Counted from the first letter of the stretch, positions 53,018 through 62,039 are shown. The stretch is DNA of 64,000 nt from Hymenobacter lapidiphilus (GCF_003417065.2 NZ_QVLT01000003.1:124001-188000), one strand, 5' to 3'. Made by a program: numbers and translations. Notes: generated by a model not told the origin, from the sequence alone.

Positions 53018-55699
53018 ATGCTCCCAACCGCCTCGCACGTCCGCCAGCAGTTCCTTGATTTTTTCGCTTCCAAGGGCCACCACATCGTGCCCTCGGCCCC
53101 GATTGTGGTCAAAAACGACCCTACACTGCTGTTCATCAACTCGGGCATGGCCCCGTTCAAGGACTACTTCCTCGGCAACAAGCCCGCGCCCTTCAAGCGC
53201 ATTGCCGATACCCAGAAGTGCCTGCGCGTATCGGGCAAGCACAACGACCTCGAAGAGGTCGGCTACGACACCTACCACCACACCATGTTCGAGATGCTCG
53301 GTAACTGGTCGTTCGGAGATTATTTCAAGACCGATGCCATTGCCTGGGCCTGGGAATTGCTCGTTGACGTGTACGGTCTCGACAAGGACCGCCTTTACGT
53401 AACGTACTTCGAGGGCGACGCCGGCGACAACCTCGGCCCCGATACCGAGACGCAGGAACTGTGGCGTAAGTACACCACCGACGAGCGGATTCTGCCCGGC
53501 AACAAGAAGGATAACTTCTGGGAAATGGGTGACACTGGCCCCTGTGGACCCTGCACCGAAATCCATATCGACCTGCGCTCCGACGAGGAGCGGGCCGCCA
53601 AACCCGGCGCCGAGTTGGTGAATGCCGACCACCCGCAGGTGGTGGAAGTCTGGAACAACGTGTTCATGGAATTCGAGCGACGGGCCGATAAGTCGCTGCT
53701 GAAACTGCCTCAGCAGAACGTGGATACGGGCATGGGCTTCGAGCGTTTGATGATGGCCGTGTCGGGCGTGAAATCCAACTACGACACCGACGTTTTCCAG
53801 CCGCTCATTCAGTTCATTGCCAAAGAGGTTAACGTGGCCTACCACGGCACTTCCCCGGCTACGGTAACCGACCAGCCGGCCACTGAGAACGAGAAGACCG
53901 ACATTGCCATCCGGGTCATTGCCGACCACATCCGCACCATCGCCTTCACCATTTCCGACGGCCAGTTGCCTTCTAACGTAAAGGCCGGCTACGTCATCCG
54001 GCGCATACTGCGGCGGGCCGTGCGCTACGCGTTTTCGAGCCTAAACCAGAAGCAGCCGTTTTTGTACAAAATCGTGCCGGTGCTGGCCGATCAGATGCGC
54101 AATATTTTCCCAGAGCTCAAGGCCCAGCAGCAATTCGTGCAGCGCGTGATTGAGGAAGAGGAAATCAGCTTTCTTAAAACCCTCGAAAACGGCCTGCGCC
54201 GCCTCGATTCGCTCGAAGAAGGCTTCCGCCAGCAGGGCAACCGCATCGACGGCCCCACGGCTTTCGAGCTGTCGGACACGTTCGGTTTCCCGCTCGACCT
54301 CACGGCCCTGATTGCCCGTGAAAAGGGCCTGACGGTGGACGAGGAAGGCTTCCAGCAGGCGCTGGCGGCCCAGAAAAACCGCTCCCGTAACGCCCAAGAG
54401 ACTGAGCAGAGCGACTGGACCATCGTGCTCGAATCGGAAGACGTGCCCGCTTTTGTGGGCTACGACCAAGCCGAGGCCCCGGCCCGCATTCTGCGCTACC
54501 GCCGCACCGACCGTAAGGGCAAAACCGAATATCAGGTGGTGCTCGACCAGACGCCATTCTACGCCGAATCGGGCGGGCAGGTGGGCGACACGGGCTACCT
54601 GGAAAGCCCGCTGAGCAAGGTGCGGGTGGTGGATACCAAGAAGGAGAACGACCTGATTGTGCACACCGTGCTGGAGCTGCCCCAGGACCTGGAGGGCGAG
54701 TTTCTGGCCCGCTACGAGCCCGCCCGCCGCGCCCAGATTCAGCGCAACCACACCGCCACTCACCTGCTGCAGGCCGCGCTGCGCGAGGTAGTTGGCACCC
54801 ACGTGGCCCAGAAAGGCTCGCTGGTGAACGAGAAGCTGCTGCGCTTCGACTTCTCGCACTTCACCAAAGTAACCGACGACCAGCTCCGGCAGGTGGAAAC
54901 GCTGGTGAACGCCCGCATCCGCCAGCAGATTCCGCTGGATGAGCGCCGCAACGTGCCGATTGATGAGGCCAAGAACCTCGGTGCCACGGCCCTATTCGGC
55001 GAGAAGTACGGCGAGTTTGTGCGCGTTATCACCTTCGACCGCGACTTCTCGGTGGAGCTGTGCGGCGGCTGCCACGTGCGCACCACCGGCGACATCGGCT
55101 ACTTCCGCATCACGAGCGAAAGCGCGGTGGGCGCGGGCGTGCGCCGCATCGAGGCCGTAACGGCCGAGGCTGCCGAAGCCTTCGTGAACCAGCAGCTGGA
55201 CCTGCTGGGCCAGGTGCGCGAGGCGCTGGGCAACCCCCAGCACCTGCTGCCCGGCATCGAGAAGCAGACCGAGGAAATTGCTACCCTGCGCAAGCAAATC
55301 GAGCAGTTTGCCCAGCAGAGCATCAACCAGCAGCGCGAGCAGCTGGCGGGGCAGGTGCAGCCACTCGGCGAGGTGAACTTCCTGGCCGCCCAGGTGCAGG
55401 CAACGTCGGCCGAGGGCCTCAAAACGCTGGCCTTCCAGCTCCGGCAGGCCGTACCCAACCTGGTAGCCGTGCTCGGCGCCGAAATTGATGGCAAACCCCA
55501 GCTGGCCGTCATGCTGGCCGACGAGCTGGTGCAGGCCGGCAAGCTCAACGCCAGCACCCTGGTGCGCGAGCTAGGCAAGGAAATCCAAGGCGGCGGCGGT
55601 GGCCAGCCGTTTTTCGCCACGGCCGGCGGCAAAAACGCGGCCGGGCTGCCCGCGGCCATTGCCAAGGCCAAGGAGTTGGTGGAAAAGGCGCTGGCGTAG
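53018..55699 (+). CDS. alaS: Alanyl-tRNA synthetase
   Basis: 893 residues. Class II catalytic domain with KHNDLEEVGYDTYHHTMFEM, FGDYFKTDAI and MGDTGPCGPCTEIH, then the tRNA-recognition domain, the editing domain with NHTATHLLQAALRE and the zinc site CGGCHVRTTGD, and the C-terminal coiled coil and DHHA1 domain (GGGGQPFFATAGGKN). Normal length. Charges tRNA-Ala. Essential gene, frame intact. Confidence 0.97.
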   Translation: MLPTASHVRQQFLDFFASKGHHIVPSAPIVVKNDPTLLFINSGMAPFKDYFLGNKPAPFKRIADTQKCLRVSGKHNDLEEVGYDTYHHTMFEMLGNWSFGDYFKTDAIAWAWELLVDVYGLDKDRLYVTYFEGDAGDNLGPDTETQELWRKYTTDERILPGNKKDNFWEMGDTGPCGPCTEIHIDLRSDEERAAKPGAELVNADHPQVVEVWNNVFMEFERRADKSLLKLPQQNVDTGMGFERLMMAVSGVKSNYDTDVFQPLIQFIAKEVNVAYHGTSPATVTDQPATENEKTDIAIRVIADHIRTIAFTISDGQLPSNVKAGYVIRRILRRAVRYAFSSLNQKQPFLYKIVPVLADQMRNIFPELKAQQQFVQRVIEEEEISFLKTLENGLRRLDSLEEGFRQQGNRIDGPTAFELSDTFGFPLDLTALIAREKGLTVDEEGFQQALAAQKNRSRNAQETEQSDWTIVLESEDVPAFVGYDQAEAPARILRYRRTDRKGKTEYQVVLDQTPFYAESGGQVGDTGYLESPLSKVRVVDTKKENDLIVHTVLELPQDLEGEFLARYEPARRAQIQRNHTATHLLQAALREVVGTHVAQKGSLVNEKLLRFDFSHFTKVTDDQLRQVETLVNARIRQQIPLDERRNVPIDEAKNLGATALFGEKYGEFVRVITFDRDFSVELCGGCHVRTTGDIGYFRITSESAVGAGVRRIEAVTAEAAEAFVNQQLDLLGQVREALGNPQHLLPGIEKQTEEIATLRKQIEQFAQQSINQQREQLAGQVQPLGEVNFLAAQVQATSAEGLKTLAFQLRQAVPNLVAVLGAEIDGKPQLAVMLADELVQAGKLNASTLVRELGKEIQGGGGGQPFFATAGGKNAAGLPAAIAKAKELVEKALA

Positions 55700-55730
55700 T
55701 TTGTATTTTAGGCGGAAGACGGTATTTTTG
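55700..55730 (+). promoter_or_regulatory. Consensus promoter before the first TonB/MORN gene
   Basis: TTTG (55700-55703), 19 bases, TATTTTTG (55723-55730), close to an ideal Bacteroidota promoter. It starts directly after the alaS stop and precedes the hairpin at 55750-55789, so that hairpin would be transcribed as part of the leader. Confidence 0.6.
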
Positions 55731-55749
55731 ACCGTTTAGCCATCCACGT

Positions 55750-55789
55750 AAAACAGGGCGTTGTGCTGATGGGCACAGCGCCCTGTTTT
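55750..55789 (+). promoter_or_regulatory. Leader hairpin, copy 1 (attenuator-like; may also end alaS)
   Basis: 17-bp stem with one G-T pair (55750-55766 with 55773-55789), 6-base loop, followed by TTTTCTATTATT. It sits between a good promoter and the start of the TonB/MORN gene at 55821. The second copy (57679-57715) stands before the paralogue and keeps the stem through paired base changes. Confidence 0.7.
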
Positions 55790-55820
55790 CTATTATTACA
55801 GTATTCGTGTTTTTGTTGGT

Positions 55821-56582
55821 ATGAAATTCATCGTTATAATTAGTAGTGCGCTGCTGGTAACCGGCACGGTAGTCGGCGCTACGGCACAGGATTTATCAGC
55901 CAGAACCACGCTCTACAAGTCCTCTCGGGACTCAGTGGTGCTGGAGCCAGCCTATGCCAGCTACCGGATTCAGCGTACTGGCGTGGCCGGCAAGTCGCAG
56001 CTGGATACGATTTTTTATGTGGCTTCCGGCCGCTTGCTAAAGGTTGTGCGTACTACGTGGCTGCCCACCGGAGACACGCTGACAGTAGTGGAGGGGCTGC
56101 GAGCCAATGGCCGGCCCCATTATGTGCGCCACGAGCTGGGCCGCAAGGCCCACGGGGAGTACCGCGGCTACGATGAGCGGGGGCGTTTGCAGCGTAAAGC
56201 TCAGTTTGAGCGCGGCAAGGAGCAAAGTGCTGAATGCTACTCCAAAAATGGGGCACTGGTTTCTTGCTCCCAGTATGCCTACACTGAGAAAATGCCGGAA
56301 TTTCCGGGCGGTTTCCAGGCCATGCTGAGCTATATCGGCCGCACGATGCGCTACCCCGGTAAGGCGCTGAGAGAGCAACGGCAGGGTAGGGTATTCCTCA
56401 CGTTTGTGGTGGCTGAAACCGGGGAAGTCCGTTGCGCGCAAGTGACGAAGGGCGTGTCGCCGGAGCTGGATGCCGAGGCCCTGCGCGTAATCGGGAGTAT
56501 GCCCCGCTTCAAACCCGGTCAGCAAGACGGCGAAGCAGTGCCCGTTTATTTCACTGTACCAGTTACTTTCGCCATCAAATAA
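55821..56582 (+). CDS. Secreted TonB-C-terminal / MORN-repeat protein 1
   Basis: 253 residues. Signal peptide (MKFIVIISSALLVTGTVVGA to TAQ), then a MORN/YwqK-like part (RHELGRKAHGEYRGYDERGR, QRKAQFERGKEQSAECYSKN), and a C-terminal TonB-like domain (MPEFPGGFQAMLSYIGRTMR, VFLTFVVAETGEVRCAQVTK, PRFKPGQQDGEAVPVYFTVP). In Bacteroidota such proteins without a membrane anchor are common; they may receive or transmit force or act in the periplasm, and their role is unknown. About 60 percent identical by eye to the protein at 57743. Confidence 0.85.
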   Translation: MKFIVIISSALLVTGTVVGATAQDLSARTTLYKSSRDSVVLEPAYASYRIQRTGVAGKSQLDTIFYVASGRLLKVVRTTWLPTGDTLTVVEGLRANGRPHYVRHELGRKAHGEYRGYDERGRLQRKAQFERGKEQSAECYSKNGALVSCSQYAYTEKMPEFPGGFQAMLSYIGRTMRYPGKALREQRQGRVFLTFVVAETGEVRCAQVTKGVSPELDAEALRVIGSMPRFKPGQQDGEAVPVYFTVPVTFAIK

Positions 56583-56607
56583 CTGCTGTTACGTAGTTTC
56601 CGTCTGC

Positions 56608-56696
56608 TGTAGGGGCGGGGCTTGTCCCTGCCCGCCATTCGCACCGCTTCAACAATTATCGTTCAACGGCGGGCGGGGACAAGCCCCGCCCCTACA
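56608..56696. repeat. Dispersed palindrome, family A copy 4
   Basis: 29-bp nearly perfect arms (56608-56636 and 56668-56696) around a 31-base centre, between the first and second TonB/MORN genes. Confidence 0.78.
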
Positions 56697-56754
56697 ACGG
56701 GCGGCAAGCAGACAACAGTGCGTAATAGTATCGTTTAAGTTTATACCCATTGTG

Positions 56755-57549
56755 ATGAAGTATAAGTTGCTGCCATTCCTGCTCGCATTACTACTAGCCG
56801 CTGGCTCGCTGGCAGCAGCCCCATTGCCCGATAGCACGCGCATTGCGCGTAGCACGGAATATCAGGACCACCACTTTCGTCGCGCTGCCACTCCCGAGGG
56901 AGCCGCTTACCGGGTGGAAATTATGATGAAGGATAGCGCCCGGGGCGTAGCCAAAACGTATTCGCTGTCAAGCGGCAAACTCCATTCCTATAAAGCCTTC
57001 CTCAACCAGGCCCCGCGGATACGGCACGGCGCTTACCTGGAGTTTTACGAAAACGGCAAAACACGCCTGCAGGAGGTTTATGTACTGGGAATATTGCAGG
57101 GGGAGCGGCGAACCTACTATCCTACCGGGGAGTTGCGTCGGCGGGAGATGGTGGCCCCTGGCCAGCCCACTACGGGCGAGTGTTTTGGGCCTGATGGGGA
57201 GCCGGTGGCCTATTTTCCCTATATGCAAATGCCGGTTTATCCGGGCGAGCAGGCGGGGCTGTTGCAGGATATTGGCCGGAATACGGTGTACCCGAGACTG
57301 GCACTCCGGGCCAGAGCAGAAGGGGTTGTGATTGTGGGTTTTACGGTTGGCAAGGATGGCAAAGTGCAGGATGTTGCGGCCGAGGAGCCGTCGGCGGATG
57401 CTTCCGTTGCGTTGCTGCAGGCATATACCCACTTGCAGGAAGCCGCGGTGCAGTCGGTTCGTAAGCTGAAGCCCTTCGTGCCGGGCCGCCGGGAGGGCGA
57501 AGTGGTCGAAGTGCGTTTCCGGGTGCCGGCCACGTTTAAAATCCTGTAG
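56755..57549 (+). CDS. Secreted TonB-C-terminal / MORN-repeat protein 2
   Basis: 264 residues from ATG 56755 (a GTG just before it would add one residue). Same build as its neighbours: signal peptide (KLLPFLLALLLAAGSLAAAP), MORN-like GAYLEFYENGKTRLQEVYVL and GERRTYYPTGELRRREMVAP, and a TonB-like end (VYPGEQAGLLQDIGRNTVYP, VIVGFTVGKDGKVQDV, VRKLKPFVPGRREGEVVEVR). It is more diverged than the other two and lacks their conserved Cys pair. Between the two close paralogues but not part of their duplication unit. Confidence 0.82.
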   Translation: MKYKLLPFLLALLLAAGSLAAAPLPDSTRIARSTEYQDHHFRRAATPEGAAYRVEIMMKDSARGVAKTYSLSSGKLHSYKAFLNQAPRIRHGAYLEFYENGKTRLQEVYVLGILQGERRTYYPTGELRRREMVAPGQPTTGECFGPDGEPVAYFPYMQMPVYPGEQAGLLQDIGRNTVYPRLALRARAEGVVIVGFTVGKDGKVQDVAAEEPSADASVALLQAYTHLQEAAVQSVRKLKPFVPGRREGEVVEVRFRVPATFKIL

Positions 57550-57678
57550 CGCGAAATGCCATCCTCTTGCCTGAACAGGCGTCCAGTCCGGTTTGCAATT
57601 TTGCTGGTTTCAAACCAACCAAAAGGTCGAATTTTAGCCGGAATACGGCATTTTTGACCGTTTGGCCAGCCGGGTAAA

Positions 57679-57715
57679 GCGGGTGTTGTGCCGATTGGCA
57701 CAGCGCCCGTTTTTT
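57679..57715 (+). promoter_or_regulatory. Leader hairpin, copy 2
   Basis: 14-bp stem (57679-57692 with 57697-57710), 4-base loop, then six T (57710-57715). It belongs to a duplicated block (57631-57742) matching 55705-55820; the upstream box here is CATTTTTG rather than TATTTTTG. Confidence 0.7.
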
Positions 57716-57742
57716 GCCCCTTACGTTCACGTTTCGCTATCC

Positions 57743-58504
57743 ATGAAGTTTATCGTTATCATCAGTGGTGTCCTGCTGGCAACATGCGCGGCTGGCACGG
57801 CTACTGCCCAGGAAGCGCCAGTGAGAACCACTATTTATCAGATGTTTAAAGATTCAGTAGTTACAGCATCGTCTGATGCTGTTTACCGGATTCAGCGAAC
57901 CCAAGTAGCTGGAAGGTCGCAGCTGGATAGCGTGTTTTACGTGGCCTCCAACCGCCTATACAGGGTGAAAACAATTACCTGGCAGCCCAACGGTGATACG
58001 CTGACTGTGGTAGAGGGCTGGCGCTCCAACGGGCAGACCGAATATGTGAGCCACGAACTGGGTAATAAAACGCATGGCGAATACCGCGCTTACAATACCC
58101 AAGGGCGTTTGCAGAAGATAGCCCAATTCGACCACGGGAAGGAGCAGAGCGCCAAGTGCTTCTCAAAAACGGGCGCGCTGGTTTCCTGCAACCAGTACAA
58201 ATACACCGAAAAGTTACCGGAGTTTCCGGGTGGCCAGCAGGCGCTGCTGGACTATATCGGCCGCACACTTCGCTACCCCACCGCGGCATTGAAGCAGAAC
58301 TTGCAAGGCGTGGTGAAAACGGCATTTGTGGTAGCGGAAACAGGCGAAGTGCGCTGCCTGCAAATAAAGCAGGGCTTGTGGCCAGAGCTGGATGCCGAGG
58401 CCCTTCGCGTGCTGGCAAGTTTGCCCCGCTTTAAGCCCGGCCAGCAAAACGGTGAAACAGTGCCCGTTTATTTCACTTTGCCTATCACCTTCGCCATCGA
58501 ATAA
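57743..58504 (+). CDS. Secreted TonB-C-terminal / MORN-repeat protein 3
   Basis: 253 residues from ATG 57743, the same length as protein 1 and collinear with it throughout: signal peptide MKFIVIISGVLLATCAAGTA, YRIQRTQVAGRSQLDSVFYV, SHELGNKTHGEYRAYNTQGR, the Cys pair in SAKCFSKTGALVSCNQYKY, then LPEFPGGQQALLDYIGRTLR and SLPRFKPGQQNGETVPVYFT. Clearly a tandem duplicate of the gene at 55821 including the leader region. Function unknown; the paired Cys may form a disulfide outside the cytoplasm. Confidence 0.85.
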   Translation: MKFIVIISGVLLATCAAGTATAQEAPVRTTIYQMFKDSVVTASSDAVYRIQRTQVAGRSQLDSVFYVASNRLYRVKTITWQPNGDTLTVVEGWRSNGQTEYVSHELGNKTHGEYRAYNTQGRLQKIAQFDHGKEQSAKCFSKTGALVSCNQYKYTEKLPEFPGGQQALLDYIGRTLRYPTAALKQNLQGVVKTAFVVAETGEVRCLQIKQGLWPELDAEALRVLASLPRFKPGQQNGETVPVYFTLPITFAIE

Positions 58505-58526
58505 TTTCCACCTCTCACCCTACAAT

Positions 58527-59504
58527 ATGCGCCTTTCTACGCTTCTATTGACTGCGGGCCTGCTTGCAGCGGGCCTCACCGCCGCTCCGGCTGCCCGGGC
58601 CCAGACGTTCACCGACCCTGGCGCCTACAACAACTTCATTGTGGGCGAGCAGCGGGCCATGCTCACAAAAAACCTGCGCTACATCAGCAAATCGGCCCAC
58701 TCGACCAACGAGAAAAAGGTGGACGCCAAGCGCCAGGATCTGGTGAAGCAGACGGAACTCTCGCTGCAAAAGTTGGCCAAACTGCCCGCCTACAAGGACG
58801 ATAAAGGATTCAAGGAGCAGACCACCGAAGCCTTTTACCAGCTGCTGAAGGTGTATTCGGAAGACTATAAGGCCGTGGATCTGCTGGCCGCCACCCGCAC
58901 GGCCACCGTTGAAAACATGGAGCAGTATTTTCGGCTGCAGGAAGTGGCTGAACGCAAGATGCAGGTGGTGAACGATTCGGTGGATGCGGCCCAGCTGCGC
59001 TTCGCCCGCCGCCACGGCATGACCATTTCCGAGGACCCAGAGGGCCGGCGGCTGGCCCAGTACATGCGGCAGGTGTCGGAGGTGAATAGCTACCAGCACC
59101 AAGTGTACCTGGCCCAGTTCCGGATGGAGAAGGCCAGCGCCCGCCTCATCGATGCGCTCAACGCCCGCGACGCCAACGGCTTCGAACAGGCCCGCCAGCA
59201 GCTGGTTACCGACGCCCAGACGGCTGCCGCAGCCCTGAAACCCATTGCGCCCTTCCGCGGCAAAGACGCCCGCTACCGCGACGCGGCCCGCAACCTGGTG
59301 AACTACTACGCCGGTTTTGCCACCACCCAAGGCCCCCAGATCCAGGAGCTGCTCACCCGCCAGGACCGCTTTACCAAGGCCGATGCCGACCGCATGAATG
59401 GCCTCGTGGGCGGCTACAATACCCAGAATAGCAAGCTGGTGAATGCCTACAACCAGGCCGGCAACGCCTTCCAGGCCACCTACATCCCGGTATTCAACGA
59501 TTAG
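58527..59504 (+). CDS. Secreted helical protein, 325 residues
   Basis: Signal peptide MRLSTLLLTAGLLAAGLTAA to ARAQ. Mature part is nearly all helix, with YNNFIVGEQRAMLTKNLRYI at the start, LLKVYSEDYKAVDLLAATRT, and ERKMQVVNDSVDAAQLRFAR. Similar proteins named LIC11966-type surface proteins occur in Bacteroidota and spirochaetes; I think this is one but am not certain. It follows the third TonB/MORN gene by 22 bases on the same strand, so may be in the same transcript. Confidence 0.7.
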   Translation: MRLSTLLLTAGLLAAGLTAAPAARAQTFTDPGAYNNFIVGEQRAMLTKNLRYISKSAHSTNEKKVDAKRQDLVKQTELSLQKLAKLPAYKDDKGFKEQTTEAFYQLLKVYSEDYKAVDLLAATRTATVENMEQYFRLQEVAERKMQVVNDSVDAAQLRFARRHGMTISEDPEGRRLAQYMRQVSEVNSYQHQVYLAQFRMEKASARLIDALNARDANGFEQARQQLVTDAQTAAAALKPIAPFRGKDARYRDAARNLVNYYAGFATTQGPQIQELLTRQDRFTKADADRMNGLVGGYNTQNSKLVNAYNQAGNAFQATYIPVFND

Positions 59505-59540
59505 CGCGGCCCGGCGGGGGTTGCTAAGCGCTGAAAATAG

Positions 59541-59640
59541 AACGTCATGCTGAGCGCAGCGAAGCAGCCCGCAGGCTGATGTTGGAGTAGCAACCTAATG
59601 CTGAGCCCGCGGGCTGCTTCGTTGCGCTCAGCATGACGTT
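59541..59640. repeat. Dispersed palindrome, family B copy 4
   Basis: 32-bp arms with one mismatch (59541-59572 and 59609-59640) around ATGCTGAGCGCAGCGAAGCA, between the helical secreted protein gene and gatB. Confidence 0.78.
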
Positions 59641-59764
59641 TCGGCTTACTCAACGAAGCGCGGCGCTACTGTAACATACCCGCTCGCAACTCCCCCGAAC
59701 CTTAAGTATCTTCACGCCTGCAATCAGTGAAATCAGCGCTGAATCAGCGTAAATCTGTGATTAA

Positions 59765-61225
59765 GTGATAGACGACAGCCTCAAAGCCAAATACCAGCCC
59801 GTCATCGGCCTCGAAGTACACGCCCAGCTGCTGACCCGCAGCAAGATGTACTCGGCCGACGAAAACGAGTACGGCGCCCTGCCCAACCATAACCTGAGCG
59901 TGATTACGCTCGGCCACCCCGGCACGCTGCCCAAAGTCAACCACTCGGCCATCGAGTTTGCCATGAAAATGGGCCTGGCCACCAACTGCCACATCCGGCG
60001 CGACAACCTGTTCGCCCGCAAAAACTACTTCTACCCCGACCTGCCCAAGGGCTACCAGATAACCCAGGACAAAACGCCCATCTGCACCGACGGCCACGTG
60101 GAAATCCGCCTTGCTGATGGCGCTACCAAGCAAATCGGCGTCACGCGCATCCACATGGAGGAGGACGCGGGCAAGAGCATGCACTTGGCCGGCGAAACGG
60201 AAACGCTCGTGGATTTGAACCGGGCCGGCGTGCCGCTCATCGAAATCGTGAGCGAGCCCGACATCCGCAACTCGGAGGAAGCCTACGCCTACCTGGCCGA
60301 AATCAAGAAGCTGGTGGAGTACCTCGGCATCTGCGACGGCAACATGGAGGAAGGCTCTTTGCGCTGCGACGCCAACGTGAGCGTGATGCTACACGGGGCC
60401 GCCGAGTTCGGGGTGAAGGTGGAGGTGAAGAACATGAACTCGTTCCGCAACGTGCAGCGGGCTATTGAGTACGAGATTGAGCGCCAGATTCTGCTGCTCG
60501 AAGCCGGCGAGGTAATCGACAGCCAGACCCGCGGCTTCGATGCCCCAACCGGCACCACCGTCGGCCAGCGCAGCAAGGAAACGCTCAACGACTACCGCTA
60601 TTTCCCCGAGCCCGACCTGCCGCCCGTCATCATTGATGATGCCTGGCTGCACCGCATGCAGGAGCAGATGCCGGCGCTGCCCCAGCAGCTCTACGCCCGC
60701 TTCACCGGCGAGCTGGGCCTCTCGGACTACGACGCCTCGGTGCTGACGGCTGAGAAGGATCTGGCCCTGTATTTCGACGAGCTGACCCGCCTGACGCCCA
60801 ACGCCAAAGCCGCCGCCAACTGGGTAACCGGCCCCGTGAAAGCCTACCTCAACGAGCGCGCCCTCACCCTCGACCAGTTCCCGCTCACGACTCAGCATCT
60901 GGCCGACATCATCGGGCTCATCGACGAGAACAAGGTGGGCCAGTCGGTGGCCAGCAAGCAGCTGCTCCCGTATCTGCTCGAAAACCCCACCCAAACCGCC
61001 GCCGCTGCCGCCGCAGCCCAGGGCCTGCTGCAGCAGTCGGATGCCGGGGCGCTGGAAGCCATGATTCGGCAGGTGCTCGACGCCAACCCGGCCAAGGTGG
61101 CCGAGTACCGCGCCGGCAAAAAGAGCCTCACCGGTATGTTTATGGGCGAACTGATGAAGCTGACCGGCGGCAAAGCCAACCCCAAAATGGCCAACCAGCT
61201 GCTGCGCCAGCATCTGGACGGTTAG
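59765..61225 (+). CDS. gatB: Asp/Glu-tRNA amidotransferase subunit B
   Basis: 486 residues. Cradle domain: YQPVIGLEVHAQLLTRSKMY, GHPGTLPKVNHSAIEFAMKM, KNYFYPDLPKGYQITQ, TRIHMEEDAGKSMH and DLNRAGVPLIEIVSEPDIR; C-terminal YqeY/tail domain (LIDENKVGQSVASKQLLPYL, LTGGKANPKMANQLLRQHL). Part of GatCAB, which converts misacylated Glu-tRNA-Gln or Asp-tRNA-Asn. gatA and gatC are not in this window. GTG start at 59765. Confidence 0.95.
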   Translation: MIDDSLKAKYQPVIGLEVHAQLLTRSKMYSADENEYGALPNHNLSVITLGHPGTLPKVNHSAIEFAMKMGLATNCHIRRDNLFARKNYFYPDLPKGYQITQDKTPICTDGHVEIRLADGATKQIGVTRIHMEEDAGKSMHLAGETETLVDLNRAGVPLIEIVSEPDIRNSEEAYAYLAEIKKLVEYLGICDGNMEEGSLRCDANVSVMLHGAAEFGVKVEVKNMNSFRNVQRAIEYEIERQILLLEAGEVIDSQTRGFDAPTGTTVGQRSKETLNDYRYFPEPDLPPVIIDDAWLHRMQEQMPALPQQLYARFTGELGLSDYDASVLTAEKDLALYFDELTRLTPNAKAAANWVTGPVKAYLNERALTLDQFPLTTQHLADIIGLIDENKVGQSVASKQLLPYLLENPTQTAAAAAAAQGLLQQSDAGALEAMIRQVLDANPAKVAEYRAGKKSLTGMFMGELMKLTGGKANPKMANQLLRQHLDG

Positions 61226-61309
61226 CACTGACGATAATGCGTACAACCACCTGCCAGCCAAAGCGGTGCGAAGCTTCTCCTGCCGGTAGTAATACCGCCG
61301 GACGGCGCT

Positions 61310-61855
61310 TTGCGGCACTTAGGCTGCAGTGGTTGTACCGTTTCTGCACTGTTGCTCCTGGTGCTGCTCGGCAGCTGCCAGCGGCTGGGCGCTCCGGCTA
61401 CGCCCGGTGCGGCCAGCCAAAACCGGCGCGACAACCGCCCGGCCTCGCCCGATTTCAGCCTGCCAACTGCCGACGGAAAGCAATTGGACCTAAGTAGCCT
61501 GCGCGGCAGCTACGTGCTGCTCGATTTCCGGACCGCCGATTGTGCCGACTGCCAGGCCGAAAACGCCAACCTGCGCAAGATTTACGGCCAGTTTCACCAC
61601 CGCGGGCTCGTTATTGTGAGCGTGTGGCTTGATGCTGACCAAGTCGCCGGGCACGCTGCCGCCGACTCCCTGCGCGCTGTGCGCTGGCTTCAGGTGTTCG
61701 ACTCTGAAGGGCCGCAGGCGGGTACTGCCAAGGCCTACGAGGTGAAGCAGCTGCCCACCGCCGTGCTGCTCGACCCGCGGGGCTACGAGCTGGCCCGCAA
61801 CCTGCGCGGCCGCGACCTGGGCCAGAAAATTTCAGAATATATTCCGCTCGACTAA
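61310..61855 (+). CDS. Redoxin-like lipoprotein with a CADC site
   Basis: 181 residues as drawn. Lipobox LLLLVLLGSCQ, then a TlpA/redoxin domain: SPDFSLPTADGKQLDLSSLR, GSYVLLDFRTADCADCQAEN (Cys-Ala-Asp-Cys at about 78-81, in place of the usual CGPC/CPPC), KAYEVKQLPTAVLLDPRGYE and the end YIPLD. Thioredoxin-type reductant or disulfide handler at the cell envelope. The start is unsure: TTG 61310 is used, but a TTTG-N23-TACCGTTT pattern at 61309-61343 could place the transcription start further in, with TTG near 61352 as alternative. Confidence 0.78.
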   Translation: MRHLGCSGCTVSALLLLVLLGSCQRLGAPATPGAASQNRRDNRPASPDFSLPTADGKQLDLSSLRGSYVLLDFRTADCADCQAENANLRKIYGQFHHRGLVIVSVWLDADQVAGHAAADSLRAVRWLQVFDSEGPQAGTAKAYEVKQLPTAVLLDPRGYELARNLRGRDLGQKISEYIPLD

Positions 61856-62039
61856 CCGGGACGAGCCGGATTCCAGACCAGGTATCCGGCCAGGGCCGGG
61901 AACCCGGGGCGGCCGGCCGCAGTTGCACGCCTACCTACCTGGCCCTCTTCCGGGCAAAATCGGCAACTTGCGCCTTGTTTCAGGGTCCTTGCCCCGTATT
62001 CCGGCCTATCTCTGGGCTGGTTCGCTTTCTGCTTAACCA

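Noticed and set aside
55750-55789. Plain alaS terminator only
   Set aside because: Not fully excluded, but a consensus promoter lies between the alaS stop and the hairpin, and a second copy precedes a gene that does not follow alaS; kept as a leader element instead.
59705-59764. AATCAGCG-type short repeats before gatB as a regulatory site
   Set aside because: Three loose copies only; could be chance or part of a simple repeat, with no palindrome or known operator.
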